Source of the DNA: Kudoa neothunni
Taxonomy: Eukaryota; Cnidaria
NCBI GenBank assembly: GCA_964304625.1
Contig: OZ199838.1
Span: 15,252,001 to 15,316,000 of the forward strand
Direction: 5' to 3'
Length of the DNA: 64,000 nucleotides
Every line of letters starts with the position of its first letter. Position 1 is the stretch's first letter. The notes under the pieces are model-generated. The model made no database searches. It was not told where the DNA came from and was given only the letters and a program-made list of their open reading frames with translations. The translations under genes and the position numbers were made by a program. Positions 23,330 to 35,715 of the stretch are shown here, in pieces.

Positions 23330-26300
23330 CTTAGTCGTTCAATTTAAATTACAAATTTTCTACAAAACCTTAGCTAACATGAACAGCATCACCATGGGAA
23401 GCGATATTTTTAAATTAAATCGTGATTTAAAACCAAGAAATCAATCATGAGTCATTACCACACTTAGGTTCAATTCTTTTGTCAATTGGTTTCTTTCAAG
23501 TATGATATTATGAGTAGATAGTTTAATTTTTTCTCTCTTCCTAATAAAGATGACATCTGGAGTAGAAATAGAAGGAAGCTTAAATTTACGAAAAGTAGTT
23601 TTTTGTACACAAGTTTAGTATACTTTGGAAAAATAAAAAAATTTATATTTTAGTTATATTATTTCCCATTTTTAAATTTTCCAGACATTTTAAATATAAA
23701 AAAGACAAACCATTAAATCCGCCTATAACTGAAAATTTACGGAAAATCGGTTAAATGCTAATAATAGGAAAAACCACTTCCCAATGTTGAATTTTTAAAA
23801 TTTTTGTAAATTATTATTAAAACCGACAAATAAAATCAAATATGTAGTTTAAAATATTAAAATAATATTTTAAGGGAAGAAAGACTGAAGTTATCGAAAA
23901 TCGGTTACCTACCTAGTGTATTTAATTTTTCTATAATAGACAATAATGTAAGACGAAATCAATTATAACATAGGTAAATTAAGATTAATCATAGTTAAAA
24001 TTATTTATAAACATATTTATTTTTATAACTAAAATAAAAAAAGATTAATCGTTTATTACAAGCGCTTTCTGTAAGATAATTGACATTAATAAAGTTTTTA
24101 TACAATCTTGCGTGTTGCGTTATTTTATTAGTTTAATTTTAGAATTCATAATATATTTATTTGTTTTTAAGGAAAAGATATTTCTAATTTTATTAAGCAA
24201 ATAATGATTATAACGAAACTATAGTTAATTAGCGCTAATGCCCAGCTTTGCCTGGTACTATGTGATAGAAAATTTTTACTTATAGTTTTATTTTTGAATG
24301 GATAAATTTACGGAATATTTAGTCTAATTAACATGTTAAACCCTATAAATTTTATTTTTCTATTGTAATTGGTGCATTTTAAAGCTTGCCATTATTTTCG
24401 CAATGTGATGATTTAGATAAACGAAATTATGCGCACACCTTCCATTCAAATATAAATAGATGTATGGAGAGAAATTAATGAATAATTTTAAATTTATTTT
24501 ACAAATTATTGACCAAAATTGTGATGAACTTAATTTTAAGGGAAATGTAATTAGTGATTAAAGTTCAGTTATTTATGAAACAAAATCATCAAGTAACTCA
24601 AATAGGACTTTCAGTTATTTTCAAAATCTTACGATAAAAATTAATCCAACTAATTATAAAATGTATTATTAGTCCACAAATAATAATAAAAATAAAATCG
24701 ACCTAAGATGAGTCAGAAACAAATACATTAATTGTTATTCCTTTTTTCGCAATTTATAATGACGCCAACGATGTTTTAAAAAGCTGTGAGCGGTAACTTA
24801 CGTATTCATTATTGTAACAAAATTTCCCGATTTATAAATAAATCCAACCTTGTTTTTTATCAAAAATACTTACTAGTTCCAAAATATACACATTAATTAA
24901 CAAAGTACGATTAAATCAGAAATGTAATTGTGTTTTTGGTTTGAAAAATTACAGTAATGCTTAAACATCAACTGGTTTTCTTGAGGGATGCACCCTTTAC
25001 AAATTAACGTATTGATTGATTGTCCTAAAAAATTTCTTCGTATTGAACTATTCTTAAATTAACGAAAACTTTGTGAAAATATCGGTAAGATCGAACAGAC
25101 CAATAATTTCTTATTAACTTACATGTCATATACTGAGAAGGGACTGTATTTTGTGCAAAAGTAATCGTAAATCTAAATTCTTAAATTACATATAGAATGC
25201 GGTGTCATATTTTTATGCAGTTTTTATATCAAAATGAATTAATGCGAGCCTACAGAAAACAGTATATTGATTTGAATATTAACCTTAAAGTCTGGGGTAA
25301 GGATTAATTAGGTTACTAAGAACTTAAACATTATTTAAAAAAATTGTCTCATCAAATATAGAAACTTATCGAAAAGACGAATATAGTTTCAATCTCAATC
25401 GATATATACTATAAAAAGAAATTTTTAATTAAGAAGTTATCACAAAAATTTAGTTATATGAAAACTCTACGCACATCTTACATCGTTTTTAGAATGCGTA
25501 AAGAGACCCAAATTATTTCAGCGTGGCAACAACTTGTTATCTCAAATTATGTGTTTTATTTAAAATGATCATAATCTATTTTTCTTAACTATATCCATAA
25601 CGTTCAAAAAGAGAAAACACATACCAAATAACTTGTGTATACTTCAAATTTTAAGGGAAATGCGACAACCCTTGTAAATGTGACGTTAATAGTTTTATTT
25701 GTCTTAAAAATATTCCGAACAGACATATGTAAAATTTTTAGAACATTCTATATCATAATTAAGAGACTCTTTTTCTATATAGTGAGTAAAAGTTTATTTT
25801 AATTGGCTATCAATCAGAAGTAAACCAATATCAATATTATTCAGATAGTTTTTAATCTGTTATTTGTGAGGACAACCAGAAAATTCCTGACTTCGGACTG
25901 TGTTATTGACTATATTTATACTTTTAAGTATATGATCGATTTTTATTAATGGTTTTATCTATTCAAATACAAATTTACAGCTATATTTAAAGAAAGTTTC
26001 TCCGTGGCAAATGTGTACTGCTGCAAGCTGACACGCACCCGCTGACAGACAAGAACTTTATTATGTACATAGATATAGATGCCATAAACCATTTTTTTGA
26101 TTCATTATTCAAAAATATATTAAAATATGCTTAATAATTTATTTCAGAGGGTTTTTAAGATTTAAAATTAGTGTATTACGACAGAATCCCTTAGATGTGA
26201 CAAAAAAGTGGAAATAGGTTCGAATCACTAATGATGTCTTACAGTACCTGTGATTATTTTACATCCAAATTTTTTGTGTTAGTTTAAACCACTCAATATT

Positions 26301-26740
26301 TATTTAAGAAATAAACAATACTTAAATTTTGCATCTTGTAAAAATTGAAACTATTTTTATCAATTCAATATAAAATATAGTTAAAATACTAAGATTCTTG
26401 TTGAAATAATTTAAGAAATTCATAATTATATTTGTTATGAGACAAAAATAATAAGTAAACTAAAAAAACTAGTTGAGTACAATTTCTTAAAATAATATAA
26501 TGCTTTTACTCAAAGAGTAAGAAATAAAATAGGTTATTTTATTGGACATAAGAGATGCCTTATTTTACACTTAAATACGTTTAGTTTGTTCCATTAATTA
26601 TATAAAAAGTATTTGGATTATCTGATAAGGTAACTAAATTGATATATGCAATGAATCAAGGAATTCTCGATATTTTGTAAACATAAAATGGATTACACGT
26701 GGCGACGATTTATCCCAAATCAAAAGTTTGGTCAAAATTT
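23330..26740. other. long AT-rich stretch, no supported gene
   Basis: About 3.4 kb of very AT-rich sequence with dense stops in all frames. No exon series, inverted-repeat pair or RNA gene was recognised. A Lys/Asn-coding bias makes short ORFs meaningless here. Confidence 0.4.
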
Positions 26741-26744
26741 AGAA

Positions 26745-26866
26745 ATTAATTTCATGGGCTGAATCTTTGTTCTCGATATTCTTTTTCGTTGATAAATATA
26801 ATTGTGAAAAAACGCGTGGAAATGGGAGATTTTCTTAAGTCACAGGCTTTATAATTACCGGTGTTC
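26745..26866. mobile_element. fragment of a Merlin terminal repeat
   Basis: The segment CTCGATATTC...GATAAATATAATTG...GGAGATTTTCTTAAGTCACAGGCTTTATAATTACC resembles the right terminal repeat of the Merlin element at 48230-48345, with many substitutions. It supports assigning that repeat to the Merlin family, because a Merlin transposase relic follows directly. Confidence 0.45.
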
Positions 26867-27000
26867 CTTCATACAAGTTTATTGAAAAGGAATTTGCAAT
26901 ATCATCTAACACAATAGTTGACTGAAAGAACTTCATTTGAGACATATACACGAATTATCTTCTTATTAATCCAAGGAAAATTGGTGACGCTTGAATAATC

Positions 27001-27402
27001 GTCCAAATCGATGAAAACTTAATTTGCAAACCAAAGTATAATGTTGGACGGATACTTGCAAATCAAAATCAACGGGTTTTTGGAGGAATTGATGAAGAAG
27101 GTAACATCACTATGGAGTTAACCTTGAAAAGTGTTCACAGCACCCTGACAGAATTTATTGTGAAAAATGTTTACTCAGGTTCCATAATTTGATCAGACTC
27201 TTAGAAAGGGTGTCGAAAATTGTATGAGTATGGCTATTTTCACAAGATGGTGCATCATAATAAAGAATTTGTCTCTTCTGAAGGAATGCATGCGAATCAC
27301 ATTGAATCCACTTGGGAGCATGCAAAAAGAAGTTCAATCATGTCCACAATAAATCGCCGAATCTTATTCCAAGTTATTTGGCGGAATATGTATTCAAAAT
27401 AA
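27001..27402 (+). pseudogene. Merlin (ISXO2-like) transposase relic
   Basis: Joined frames give VQIDENLICKPKYNVGRILA, then FGGIDEEGNITMEL, a SIIxSDS segment, and HANHIESTWEHAKRS. These contain the three positions of the ISXO2/Merlin DDE catalytic triad: Asp in QIDE, Asp in the SD segment and Glu in HIES. At least two stops and a frame change interrupt it. Zinc-ribbon and N-terminal parts are not found upstream. Confidence 0.75.
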
Positions 27403-27547
27403 AATTTCCCAAAAAAATATTCGATGAAATTAGTAACGTCATAAAAACAATTTACAAATTTAACGATTAATATAACCACTTCCTTACGCGTCGCGCTAGA
27501 ACGATAAATAATCTGAATTAATTTGATCTAAAATCGATATTAGTCGA

Positions 27548-27549
<2 letters not shown>

Positions 27550-27584
<35 letters not shown>
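27550..27584. repeat. (TA)n microsatellite
   Basis: Uninterrupted TA dinucleotides for roughly 30 nt after TTTATA. A second TA-rich tract lies at 44410-44453. Confidence 0.9.
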
Positions 27585-27587
<3 letters not shown>

Positions 27588-27849
27588 TTATTCGTATGGG
27601 ATTTGATAGATTTAAAAATAAGGACAGAAAGACTAAGCAATTATCGGCCAGATTTGAACAACATAATGAATTTATTTTTTAATGATTTCAATTTAATTCA
27701 CGATAACTTCAAATATATTGTTAAATAAATTAAATAAAATTCGGATATAATTAACGTAAAACACCTCACAACTAGAATTAAGTTGATAAGGGGTAATGGA
27801 CTAATCAATTTTTTACAAAAAATAAATATTCAATATATTTTCACGATTA

Positions 27850-28525
27850 TAGTAGGCAACCTGTAATACGCCCTAAAACGCGCACGCAATATTATTTTTT
27901 TGTTTTCTTTATTTTTCAGTATGGGTATTACATCTTTTATTTAATTATAATAACAAAAAAACATTATTAAGATTATTTGGCCGAAAGATAATTTGTAATT
28001 TTTATTTTAATCATTTATTGGTATAATATTTGTATCTTTTTACATTGGGATAAAATTTAGTGAATAGTCAATTCTAAAAAATTCTAAATAGTATTTTTTA
28101 GTACAATATGAAGATTTTTTATATTTTAAGCTTAAAATCTTTAGTTATGTGCATCTATATCATTCTTTAATTGTCAACTAACATTGTCTTGAAATAAAGT
28201 TTATTCTATTTTCATTTTCATGAAATGATCATTTTTTGATGGATATTTCAAAGAACTTTTCTATTCGTTCAAAAATTCAACCGCTAGAATTAAAATTTTA
28301 CCCTTGTTTTCAATAAAAACAATTTAATCTACGTGGTTGGGCCGAAAAAGTGCGTATTATCGGTTAGTCGCGTGATATAGCAGATTGGAAATTTCGTAAT
28401 TTAATTCAAAAATATTTTTAAGACTTTTGTCTTGTTAAAATCAAAAAAATAGTATAAAAAGTATCGCCCAATGTAAACTTTGACTACGTTGTAACGATGA
28501 AAGTGGGTATATCGGTTGCCTACTG
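27850..28525. mobile_element. CAGT-ended inverted-repeat element, 676 bp
   Basis: The left end TAGTAGGCAACCTGTAATAC (27850) is matched inverted at the right end (reverse complement CAGTAGGCAACCGATATACC, ending 28525). TA flanks both sides. An internal copy of the terminal core followed by a GTCGCGTGA block lies at about 28350-28375. It is homologous in that part to the element at 33183-34020. No transposase. Confidence 0.5.
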
Positions 28526-28645
28526 TATAATATTAAAGACTTCTCAAACACATATTTTAAAAACCATTCAGTCAGTTATATTTAACAGCTAACCGAATTC
28601 AATAAAATTGAACAATATAAATAGAAGAAAAATTTTAATCTATAA

Positions 28646-29541
28646 TTAGGTATCAGTTTTTTTATTTTCAGCAAAGGAATCCCATGGGCTACTCAATTCA
28701 AATTTTCTATACTCCTGTGGAAATTGAATAGGTCGTTCGACCAAATAAAACTCTTCAGGATCGAATCTCAACTACATGCAATCTTATTTATCAACCGAAC
28801 ACAGCCGCATTGACCTACCTCATAGAATCCGGAAAGCGGGAAATCTTTTCTTAGCGGATGGCCTTCAAATCCGTAATCAGTAAGAATACGTCTCATATCG
28901 GGATGATTTTTAAAATACACACCAAACATATCGTAAACCTACAGTGGATAAGTTTGAAAATAATAAGCCAAATAAAGTGATACTTCACGCTCTGGCCAAT
29001 TTGCAGATAAAAACAGACTAGTAACAGATTCCAACGGCGTCAGCTCATCAACACTGGTCTTTACTCGTATTCTGGCATTGTAATAAATGGATAATAGATT
29101 GTATATCACCTAGTGATGATAATTAGAATATAACTCAATAATACATATAGATTAATAAAACATGTAACCGTCGGATTCTCAATCAAAATGCAACCTTACT
29201 TCAAATCTGAACACTCGTTTAGGCACATCTACAGCGGTTATATCCATTAGCTGAATGTATTGGGTGTTCACATGTGACTTTAGAAACCTTAAAACAGGAA
29301 GAATAGATGTAGGTGGCACTATCAATTCCATCTCCTTAGTTTGTTCGTTCAAAAGAACAGCTTCTATGTGACGTGGAATCATATCGGCGATGTATTGACC
29401 GTGCTTCCTCATACTTTCCAGAAACTCGAGATCTATAAATATTTACACATTTTCAGTGGGTACAAAAATGCTTTTGATTTGTTTATAATTGGGTGGGTGA
29501 TGAGTAAACCGTCGAAAATGGGGATAAATTCGAGCCAACAT
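28646..29541 (-). CDS. NDUFS3: NADH dehydrogenase (ubiquinone) Fe-S protein 3, complex I 30 kDa subunit
   Basis: Five exons (29464-29541, 29200-29424, 28984-29109, 28819-28938, 28646-28771) total 675 nt, 224 aa, all with phase-0 junctions. The product is a core hydrophilic-arm subunit of mitochondrial complex I. Family landmarks in order: a basic/aromatic start ([15 protein letters not shown]) consistent with a mitochondrial targeting peptide, [62 protein letters not shown] and the signature [19 protein letters not shown], then [10 protein letters not shown] near the end. The first intron (29425-29463) is only 39 nt and its acceptor CGAG is the least certain site; without it an in-frame TAA blocks the reading. 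The C-terminus is shorter than in mammals. Confidence 0.93.
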
Positions 29542-30560
29542 TTAAAATAGTCGCTGCTGACCGACCTGACTCGGTGAGATATTTAATCCTTAAACTTTCT
29601 CCAAACGTAAATAAAAAATTTTTGTCGAAGACGATTATTTTTAAACTATGAATTTCTACTCCCTATTTATGTAATTAACGTGGCATCAGTTACGTAAATG
29701 ATTGCGGAATAATTTTCCTTATTATTAAAGATATAATCTTTATTGTTTAACATATTTTTTAGATTAATTTAAATAAACGGATTTTCACATATTTAGGAAT
29801 ATACGTTACTTTATTTGTGATCATTCGGTTGGCAAGAGAAGACCTATGAAGTGACTTATTAGACTGTAAAATTCTCAACCTTTCAAGACCAGTTTCATAA
29901 TCGTTTTGGGTTAAAATGCAGAATAATGACTGCATTTACTAAATAATGATCATAATTAGTTCGAAAATTCATCATAAATTGTTTGAATCAAATAAATGTG
30001 ATATTGTTTGAACAATTAATGGTAGTGATGTCTGAATTTCATCCAATAAATTATTTTTGATATTAACGTTATGCATTTGTTACCATTATTTAACTAATGC
30101 TTATAAAAAATATGAAATTCTTATATATAAAGAATTGATACAGTAGACAATCGCTAAGGTTATATCGTGATAATCCATCAAAATCAGAGTTTTCCGACCT
30201 CAATTTTAGAATACATAAAGCATGCTTTACGCGAACCGGCTTAGTTGGCGGTACAACCTGTTGAAATAATTGCGAAGAACTAGGAGTTCAACATACAATA
30301 GATTCCAGCAAGTATTATTGTGATGAAAAATAGCTGTTGCCAAAGTTACCCTGCTGGAGATGCGTCATTGATAAATACTCAATAATAAAATATTCAACAG
30401 GTTCGTTTTTGTCCATTGTCTTTGATTTGGATTATGGCTATTATTCTACATTTAAACTTGGTTTTTGGTGATATCACGCATTTTTTAACGTTACCCTTAT
30501 ACAACGGAATGGGAGTGTGCTCCAATAGATCTCCGCCCTATCATTCCATAAATTCCGAAG
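29542..30560. other. region 5' of NDUFS3, no gene
   Basis: AT-rich with a mixed-composition patch around 30180-30480. No exon chain or transposon end could be supported, and no promoter motif was recognised. Confidence 0.35.
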
Positions 30561-30567
30561 ACATATA

Positions 30568-30640
30568 ACCCAGTGGTGTGGTGACCGGGCTCAATATCTT
30601 GAGGTATCTGGTTCAATTCCCGCCGCTGATCAATCTATTG
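30568..30640 (+). repeat. tRNA-like sequence, possible SINE head
   Basis: CAGTGGTGTGGTGACCGGGC (30571-30590) is followed by GGTTCAATTCC (30610-30620), an exact match to the polymerase III B-box consensus. The sequence between does not fold into a tRNA cloverleaf and the T-stem has mismatches, so it is not a tRNA gene. A tRNA-derived SINE is the likeliest explanation; its tail and target duplication were not found. Confidence 0.4.
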
Positions 30641-31027
30641 TTTCCGAATGAGTATGACTCTATCCCATAATAGATAGGAGTTGTTGTTATAATGCGAGAG
30701 CATTACGAGTTTAACCCATAACGGGTTTCATATCTAAATCTTTAAAAAATTTAAACTGCAAACAGAGCATAATTATTAATGATAAAGCGTAAAAAATTTC
30801 TTCTAGAATCATTTGGGAAGTTTGAAGATAATTCAAAATACAAAAATGCCGAAAGGGGCACGATAAACGACCGACGTGCATTTCTCCAATTTAGCGCTGG
30901 TACGTTTGCATCGATGAAAATTACAATAATATATAAATAATACGTCAAAATATTATGGTTTATGATAAACCTTTGAGAATTTGGTATGTATGTAGTTTTT
31001 GCACATTAGACACAAATAGATAGTGTT

Positions 31028-32517
31028 TTATATAAACGGCGCATTTATGTCCTTTTTCAATGGGTTGGAGCTCATTGTTAGACAATCACACAACAAAGCA
31101 GCATGAATATTTTCTTGTGATGATCTTCTAATAATTTTTTCAGTGCGGTCGGTTCGGATCATATTGGCCACAATGCGCCTAATATAAGTCAATAGTTTTA
31201 TGTTGCATTTATTCTTATAATTCAGCCATTTGAAAGAATTGACCGCTGCAATTGAGATAACATTCCTAAACAAGGGCCAACACCACTTTTCACTCTGTAA
31301 TCGGATATATTATTGTCCGTGATGTCAATTCCTCCCATATGCTTGTTATACATATACGAAAAATATGCCTGGTCTATCGTCACATACCACTTTCTGATTT
31401 AACAATAACGTTTTGAATTTTGAGCCGGCTCGACAGAAAGCTTATTGCTGAGAAAGTCAGTTAAGTGCGATCGTTCCAATAAACACCAATTATCTTGGTT
31501 GAGAAATCTTCGTAGGTTTCATAAAAACCTCTAGGTTTCTTTTCCATTGCCTTACGATTTGTCTATGGGCATTTAAATGTCCGTTTTAACCTCACTGTTC
31601 CCATGGCATTTGCATTTCTCTTCTTCATTTCAGCCATTAATTTATGAGATGAAAAAATTATCAAAAAAACATGAACATCACTTCTTTTATCAAGTTCGTT
31701 GATTAATTTTAACACAACACTACCACCTAAACCAAAACACTTGCGATACGATTCTAACTTACCAGAGTACACATTAAAACTGTAAATATAACTATTAAAA
31801 GATGCTAAACCCCATTTCTTTAAGCCACAACGAACCGGTTTCCCTTGCATGTACATTTTGCAGCATGATGACCTGTGAATGGTATCATTTATTTGTTATT
31901 TGCAAAGTTATCGTAAACGTAGCCAATTTTTTAAGATTATTATTCATTTTTTCAAGTAGCGGTCTTACTTTGAAAAGTTTATCATTTTTAACCAATTCTG
32001 AATTGTCGTTAAAATGTAGGTATATTTTTATTAATTTGAATCTATTGCATGGCATTGACTTTTTCGCTAGTTAAACATTGCCGCCAATAGTAGATTCCCA
32101 TTACACACGTTTTTTGGATAATTTATTATATCCCGTTAATAATCAAATTCCGACGAAACATTTGAGTTCCTTTATCGTCAAATGAAATTTACGGTTGTTC
32201 TTTTGTTTAACGAACGAATTTGCTTTTTACCATACGTAATAACAAGTTTTCGTCAAAAAACTCAAGAAAATTTTCATACGACTCATACACGTCTGAGTAA
32301 TCATTGTAGATATTGTCTGTACTATGGGTTGTCATGTCTTCATTCATTGCGTTCGTGGATGAATGCAACAGGGGATGATTTTATACAACGATGGTCCGCC
32401 ATTTTCGAAATAAACGAAGGTTTCTACTTCGCCACATATAGGGGGAACAGCTCCAATATCAATGTTGTCGTAGTCTCTGTGGACGAATTCTTACTCTTCA
32501 TCAGTCAATGTATCCAT
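31028..32517 (-). pseudogene. piggyBac transposase relic, spread over about 1.5 kb
   Basis: On the minus strand the segments appear in family order: an N-terminal MDTLTDEE; FVGI and LLTGYNKLS (family: AFIGILLLMGYNKLP); KPVRCGLKKWGLASFNSYIY (family: KPIRFGLKMW..SNGYIY); GLGGSVVLKLINELDKRSDV; SSHKLMAEMKKRNANAMGTV followed by RLKRTFKCP; and at the end MFRNVISIAAVNSFKWLNY. Multiple stops and frame changes separate them, so it is inactive. The well-preserved middle block (31563-31856) makes the assignment firm. No TTAA-bounded ends were recognised around it. Confidence 0.82.
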
Positions 32518-33182
32518 AAGGTTTGGGGTATGGCCACAAAATCAATTGTATTTGGTAAGCTATTAATATTTTCGATAACATCGACTAAGTTTCTGCACCT
32601 CATCTTGAAATTTTTACTGCGAGATCAACAAAAAGATTAATTGAGAAATCGCACGTTGGTGATTTATCGTGCCCTTTTCAGCGCCGTTTTATTTTGATAA
32701 CTATTTGTAGCACTCTTATATCTTTTTTTTTATTTTCACTTATATTAAACTTTTGTTCATATATTATTATATGCCGAAAATATAATATTTATTAATAACA
32801 ATCAAGTGGAATTCCTGTTCTATTTGTATGGCGTCACATTACAGGAGTAATATAGGACAGTATCTGGCCGAACGTAAAATATATTTAATTAATATTTTTT
32901 TATGATATAGAAATTATATATGTGAATCATATATTCTAGAATTACATTATTACACAAATTATTGTAAGTTTTAGAGAGGTGTGAAGACATTGCCGAAAAA
33001 GGGAACGAAAAACCACTATGGATTAATTTCACCTGCAATTATAATTTGATCTAGTAGAGGAGGTTGAATTATGTTTAACGCAAAAAAAACCAATGACAAC
33101 AATAACAACAAGATAAAAGGTGGCACTTATGTCAACTTTTTGTTAAGCTCGCAACTGCTAAACAAACACACATAATTAGGTT
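32518..33182. other. AT-rich spacer
   Basis: No gene or repeat partner was recognised between the piggyBac relic and the CAGT-ended element. Confidence 0.35.
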
Positions 33183-34020
33183 CAGTGGCCGGTTTTACGC
33201 ACTTTTTGGGACGTGCATTACAGAGAATTATTCAATTATTTATTAAATAAATTAATAAAAATGCTCAAATTCTGATAAAAACGTTAAATATTTTTTAAGT
33301 GAAAGTACAGCTGTTAACCGGGTTTGAGTAATCCCTTCGGGATCGCGGAAAATGTGTGTGAAATTGATAACGTCCAGTTTTACTTTATTTGCGCGCGTAT
33401 ATAACAATATCCGTAGCTATTTAATAGAATTTAATTGCATAAATTTAAGAGACAAATAATTTTTTTTCAGAAATAAAATAATTAATTGTTTTGGTTGCCA
33501 AAAATTCGTCCAAATATTTGAAATATGGCTTTTACCATTGCGAGCATGATAATCAATCTTTTTTGTCAAACATGGATAATTTTTTAAACCCATTTTAATA
33601 AATTCGCAAATGAAGAAAATAACCAATTCGTGTTCAATCATTTATAAAATTTTATTTGTTTCTTAAGGTGCCATACGGGTTGGATATGGAGGATATGTCT
33701 GGTTCTTTATAGTAACAAAATTGGCAGCTTTCGTGGAGATATTGTGGATTTATTTTATTATTTCATTTTTCGATTGTTTTTGATTTGATTTAATTCTTTC
33801 GAACATTAAACAAAATGCATCTATTTTTTCAAAAACGTTCCGAAAGAAGTGCGTAAAACCGGCGAGTCACGTGATTAACCATCTGGAATTTTCGCAACCT
33901 TATTATATTATTTAGATCCAAATTCTTTGATAAAAACATTAAAAAAATATTGTATATTGATTGCACAATTGATTATTTAATTTGTGTTTCTTTTTAAAAA
34001 ATACGTAAAACCGGCCACTG
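33183..34020. mobile_element. CAGT-ended inverted-repeat element, 838 bp
   Basis: Perfect 17-bp inverted ends CAGTGGCCGGTTTTACG (33183-33199 and inverted 34004-34020), followed by matching T-rich stretches. An internal copy, GTGCGTAAAACCGGCGAGTC with ACGTGA, lies at about 33850-33875. The minus ORF 33417-33641 has no transposase motif. TAATTAGG occurs near both outer flanks but not immediately adjacent, so a target duplication is not proven. Confidence 0.6.
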
Positions 34021-34852
34021 ACTGTAATTAGGTGTTTGAATCGTCGGGAATGCACTAACAGGCGTGAAATCTCTCTAAAGCTAAAGTCTTCGTGGATGAG
34101 GTTTGGGTTCGCGATTGACCTGAAAACGATGATTAATAGATTAAACCTCCACATTATTGTAGGAAGACAAGGGATGAAGGGTAAATGTTACTCGTCCTGT
34201 GGTTCCTACAACGTTAATGGGAGTGGTCTAACCAAACATAACTTCATATCCTAAAAAGTCGAGCCAGGGGCTTTATCTTGTAAACAAAAAAATCGATAGT
34301 TTGTGACTCCCGGTTTTTACTTGAATAAAGAGAATGTGTATTAACAAATATATTGTCATCAGAATCGGATGATAATAATTCGAATTCCTTATATTTCTCA
34401 ATGTCGATGATTTCACTGCAGTCTCTACCATTTTTACCGGAAACTGTATCATCATGCTATGATGATCATAGTCACTCGTCTTTGAATCTCGCTATATTTG
34501 ACATAGGCAGGATTTATCCGTATATTTTTATTCTTTAATTTCTAGTTAATTAACGGATAGAATTTGTGAAAATTTTAATTTTTGTGAGCAAGAAAGTTTC
34601 TTAATTTGTTGGTAAAATAAAATTACAGAATCTATTAGTTTAATAAACCCCCATAAGCAGCAAGTATATAAAAATTCTTCGTTTTATTACTAAATGATAT
34701 TTTTCAAATTGAATTAAAGCATTACATAAATCAAATTTTTAGAAAAAACAAAAAGTATATAAAATATTCTTTACATCAGAGAGTACATTAAAATAAAATT
34801 CCAATACTCTCGGAGGTCCATTAGATCCCAAAATCGTTGAGAAGGTTAACAT
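34021..34852. mobile_element. partial piggyBac-like element, right end only
   Basis: The right end reads (reverse complement) TTAACCTTCTCAACGATTTT followed by a GGATCTAATGGACC imperfect palindrome, ending at about 34852. This is the same layout as the other piggyBac-like ends here. A Ser/Asp-rich frame (SSESDDNNSNSLYF at about 34356) could be the acidic N-terminus of a transposase. The left end was not found. Confidence 0.35.
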
Positions 34853-35232
34853 CGATTGAATCATTCAGTTACCGTTCTATTTAAGGCAATTGGTAATTTT
34901 GGAACTTTCCCAATCTTAATTGTATTATTTTGAAAAAATATTTCATTTTTATAAATAATAAAAAAAAGTAATTAGAGAATGTCCGAAAAATCGAAGATTA
35001 TGAACCTTAATGGGAAAAACGATGCTTTGCGTATAGTCGTAAGCACGTTCAAAAAATAAAAATGGGATTAACAATAAATGAAACCGGTTAAATTCTCTTA
35101 CACAATTATAAGACTAGGTAAAAAATACCCTTTAAAACAAACAAAATGTAACCAAAGTTTTGGCTACAAGCTGACTTCATATCGCATTGAAAAAACTCGA
35201 TTTAGATGTATTTAGTTGAAACTTACGTATAA

Positions 35233-35715
35233 GTAGGGATCGCAGTTTTTGACGGCTAATTTTAAACAATTCGATGACAAAAATCGACATTTATGTTGGT
35301 TTGTTCTGCAATGCATACGCAAACATGGTTAAACATTTTAAATAAAAGAAATGTGAAACAAGAAACCAATAAAAAATTTTCTTATCACATAGTGACAGCA
35401 GATATACGTCAATAACAATAACAAAAACTAAATTTTCTTAATTTTGACATTTTTTCTATCGAAAAAAATAACTGGCAGAGAAAAGTTTAGAAACGGGTTT
35501 TTTACGAACTATGTTTCCTTTACTTTATTTTCTTGTAAATTCTATTTTGTCGCAGAGACAACTTCATTTTCCACCTTCTCTATGTCGATCCATTCAATAT
35601 GAAAACTATCAATTTCTCTCTGGTTACCACACCTTTCAAGTTTTTTGGAAGATTTCGAATTTCCCGGCACATAAACGTCAAAAACTTTTTAAAAATTCGG
35701 CCACTAAACGCGATT
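35233..35715. repeat. dispersed repeat, copy 1 of 2
   Basis: It starts with TAGGGATCGCAGTTTTTGAC and ends near 35715 with an inverted, degenerate version of the same core (CGTCAAAAACTTTTTAAAAA). A diverged second copy in the same orientation lies at 58905-59325. Shared internal blocks include AATTTTGACATTTTTT, TATGTTTCCTT and CTCTATGTCGATCCA. Probably a non-autonomous DNA element; no coding potential. Confidence 0.6.

Noticed and set aside
27550-27584. (TA)n tract as a replication origin or element boundary
   Set aside because: Simple TA microsatellites occur several times in this AT-rich window and no associated structure was found.
33417-33641. 74-aa minus ORF sharing MGLKNYP with the ORF at 7297-7503
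   Set aside because: The similarity comes from a short GGGTTTAAAAAATTA-type DNA string at element ends, not from homologous proteins.
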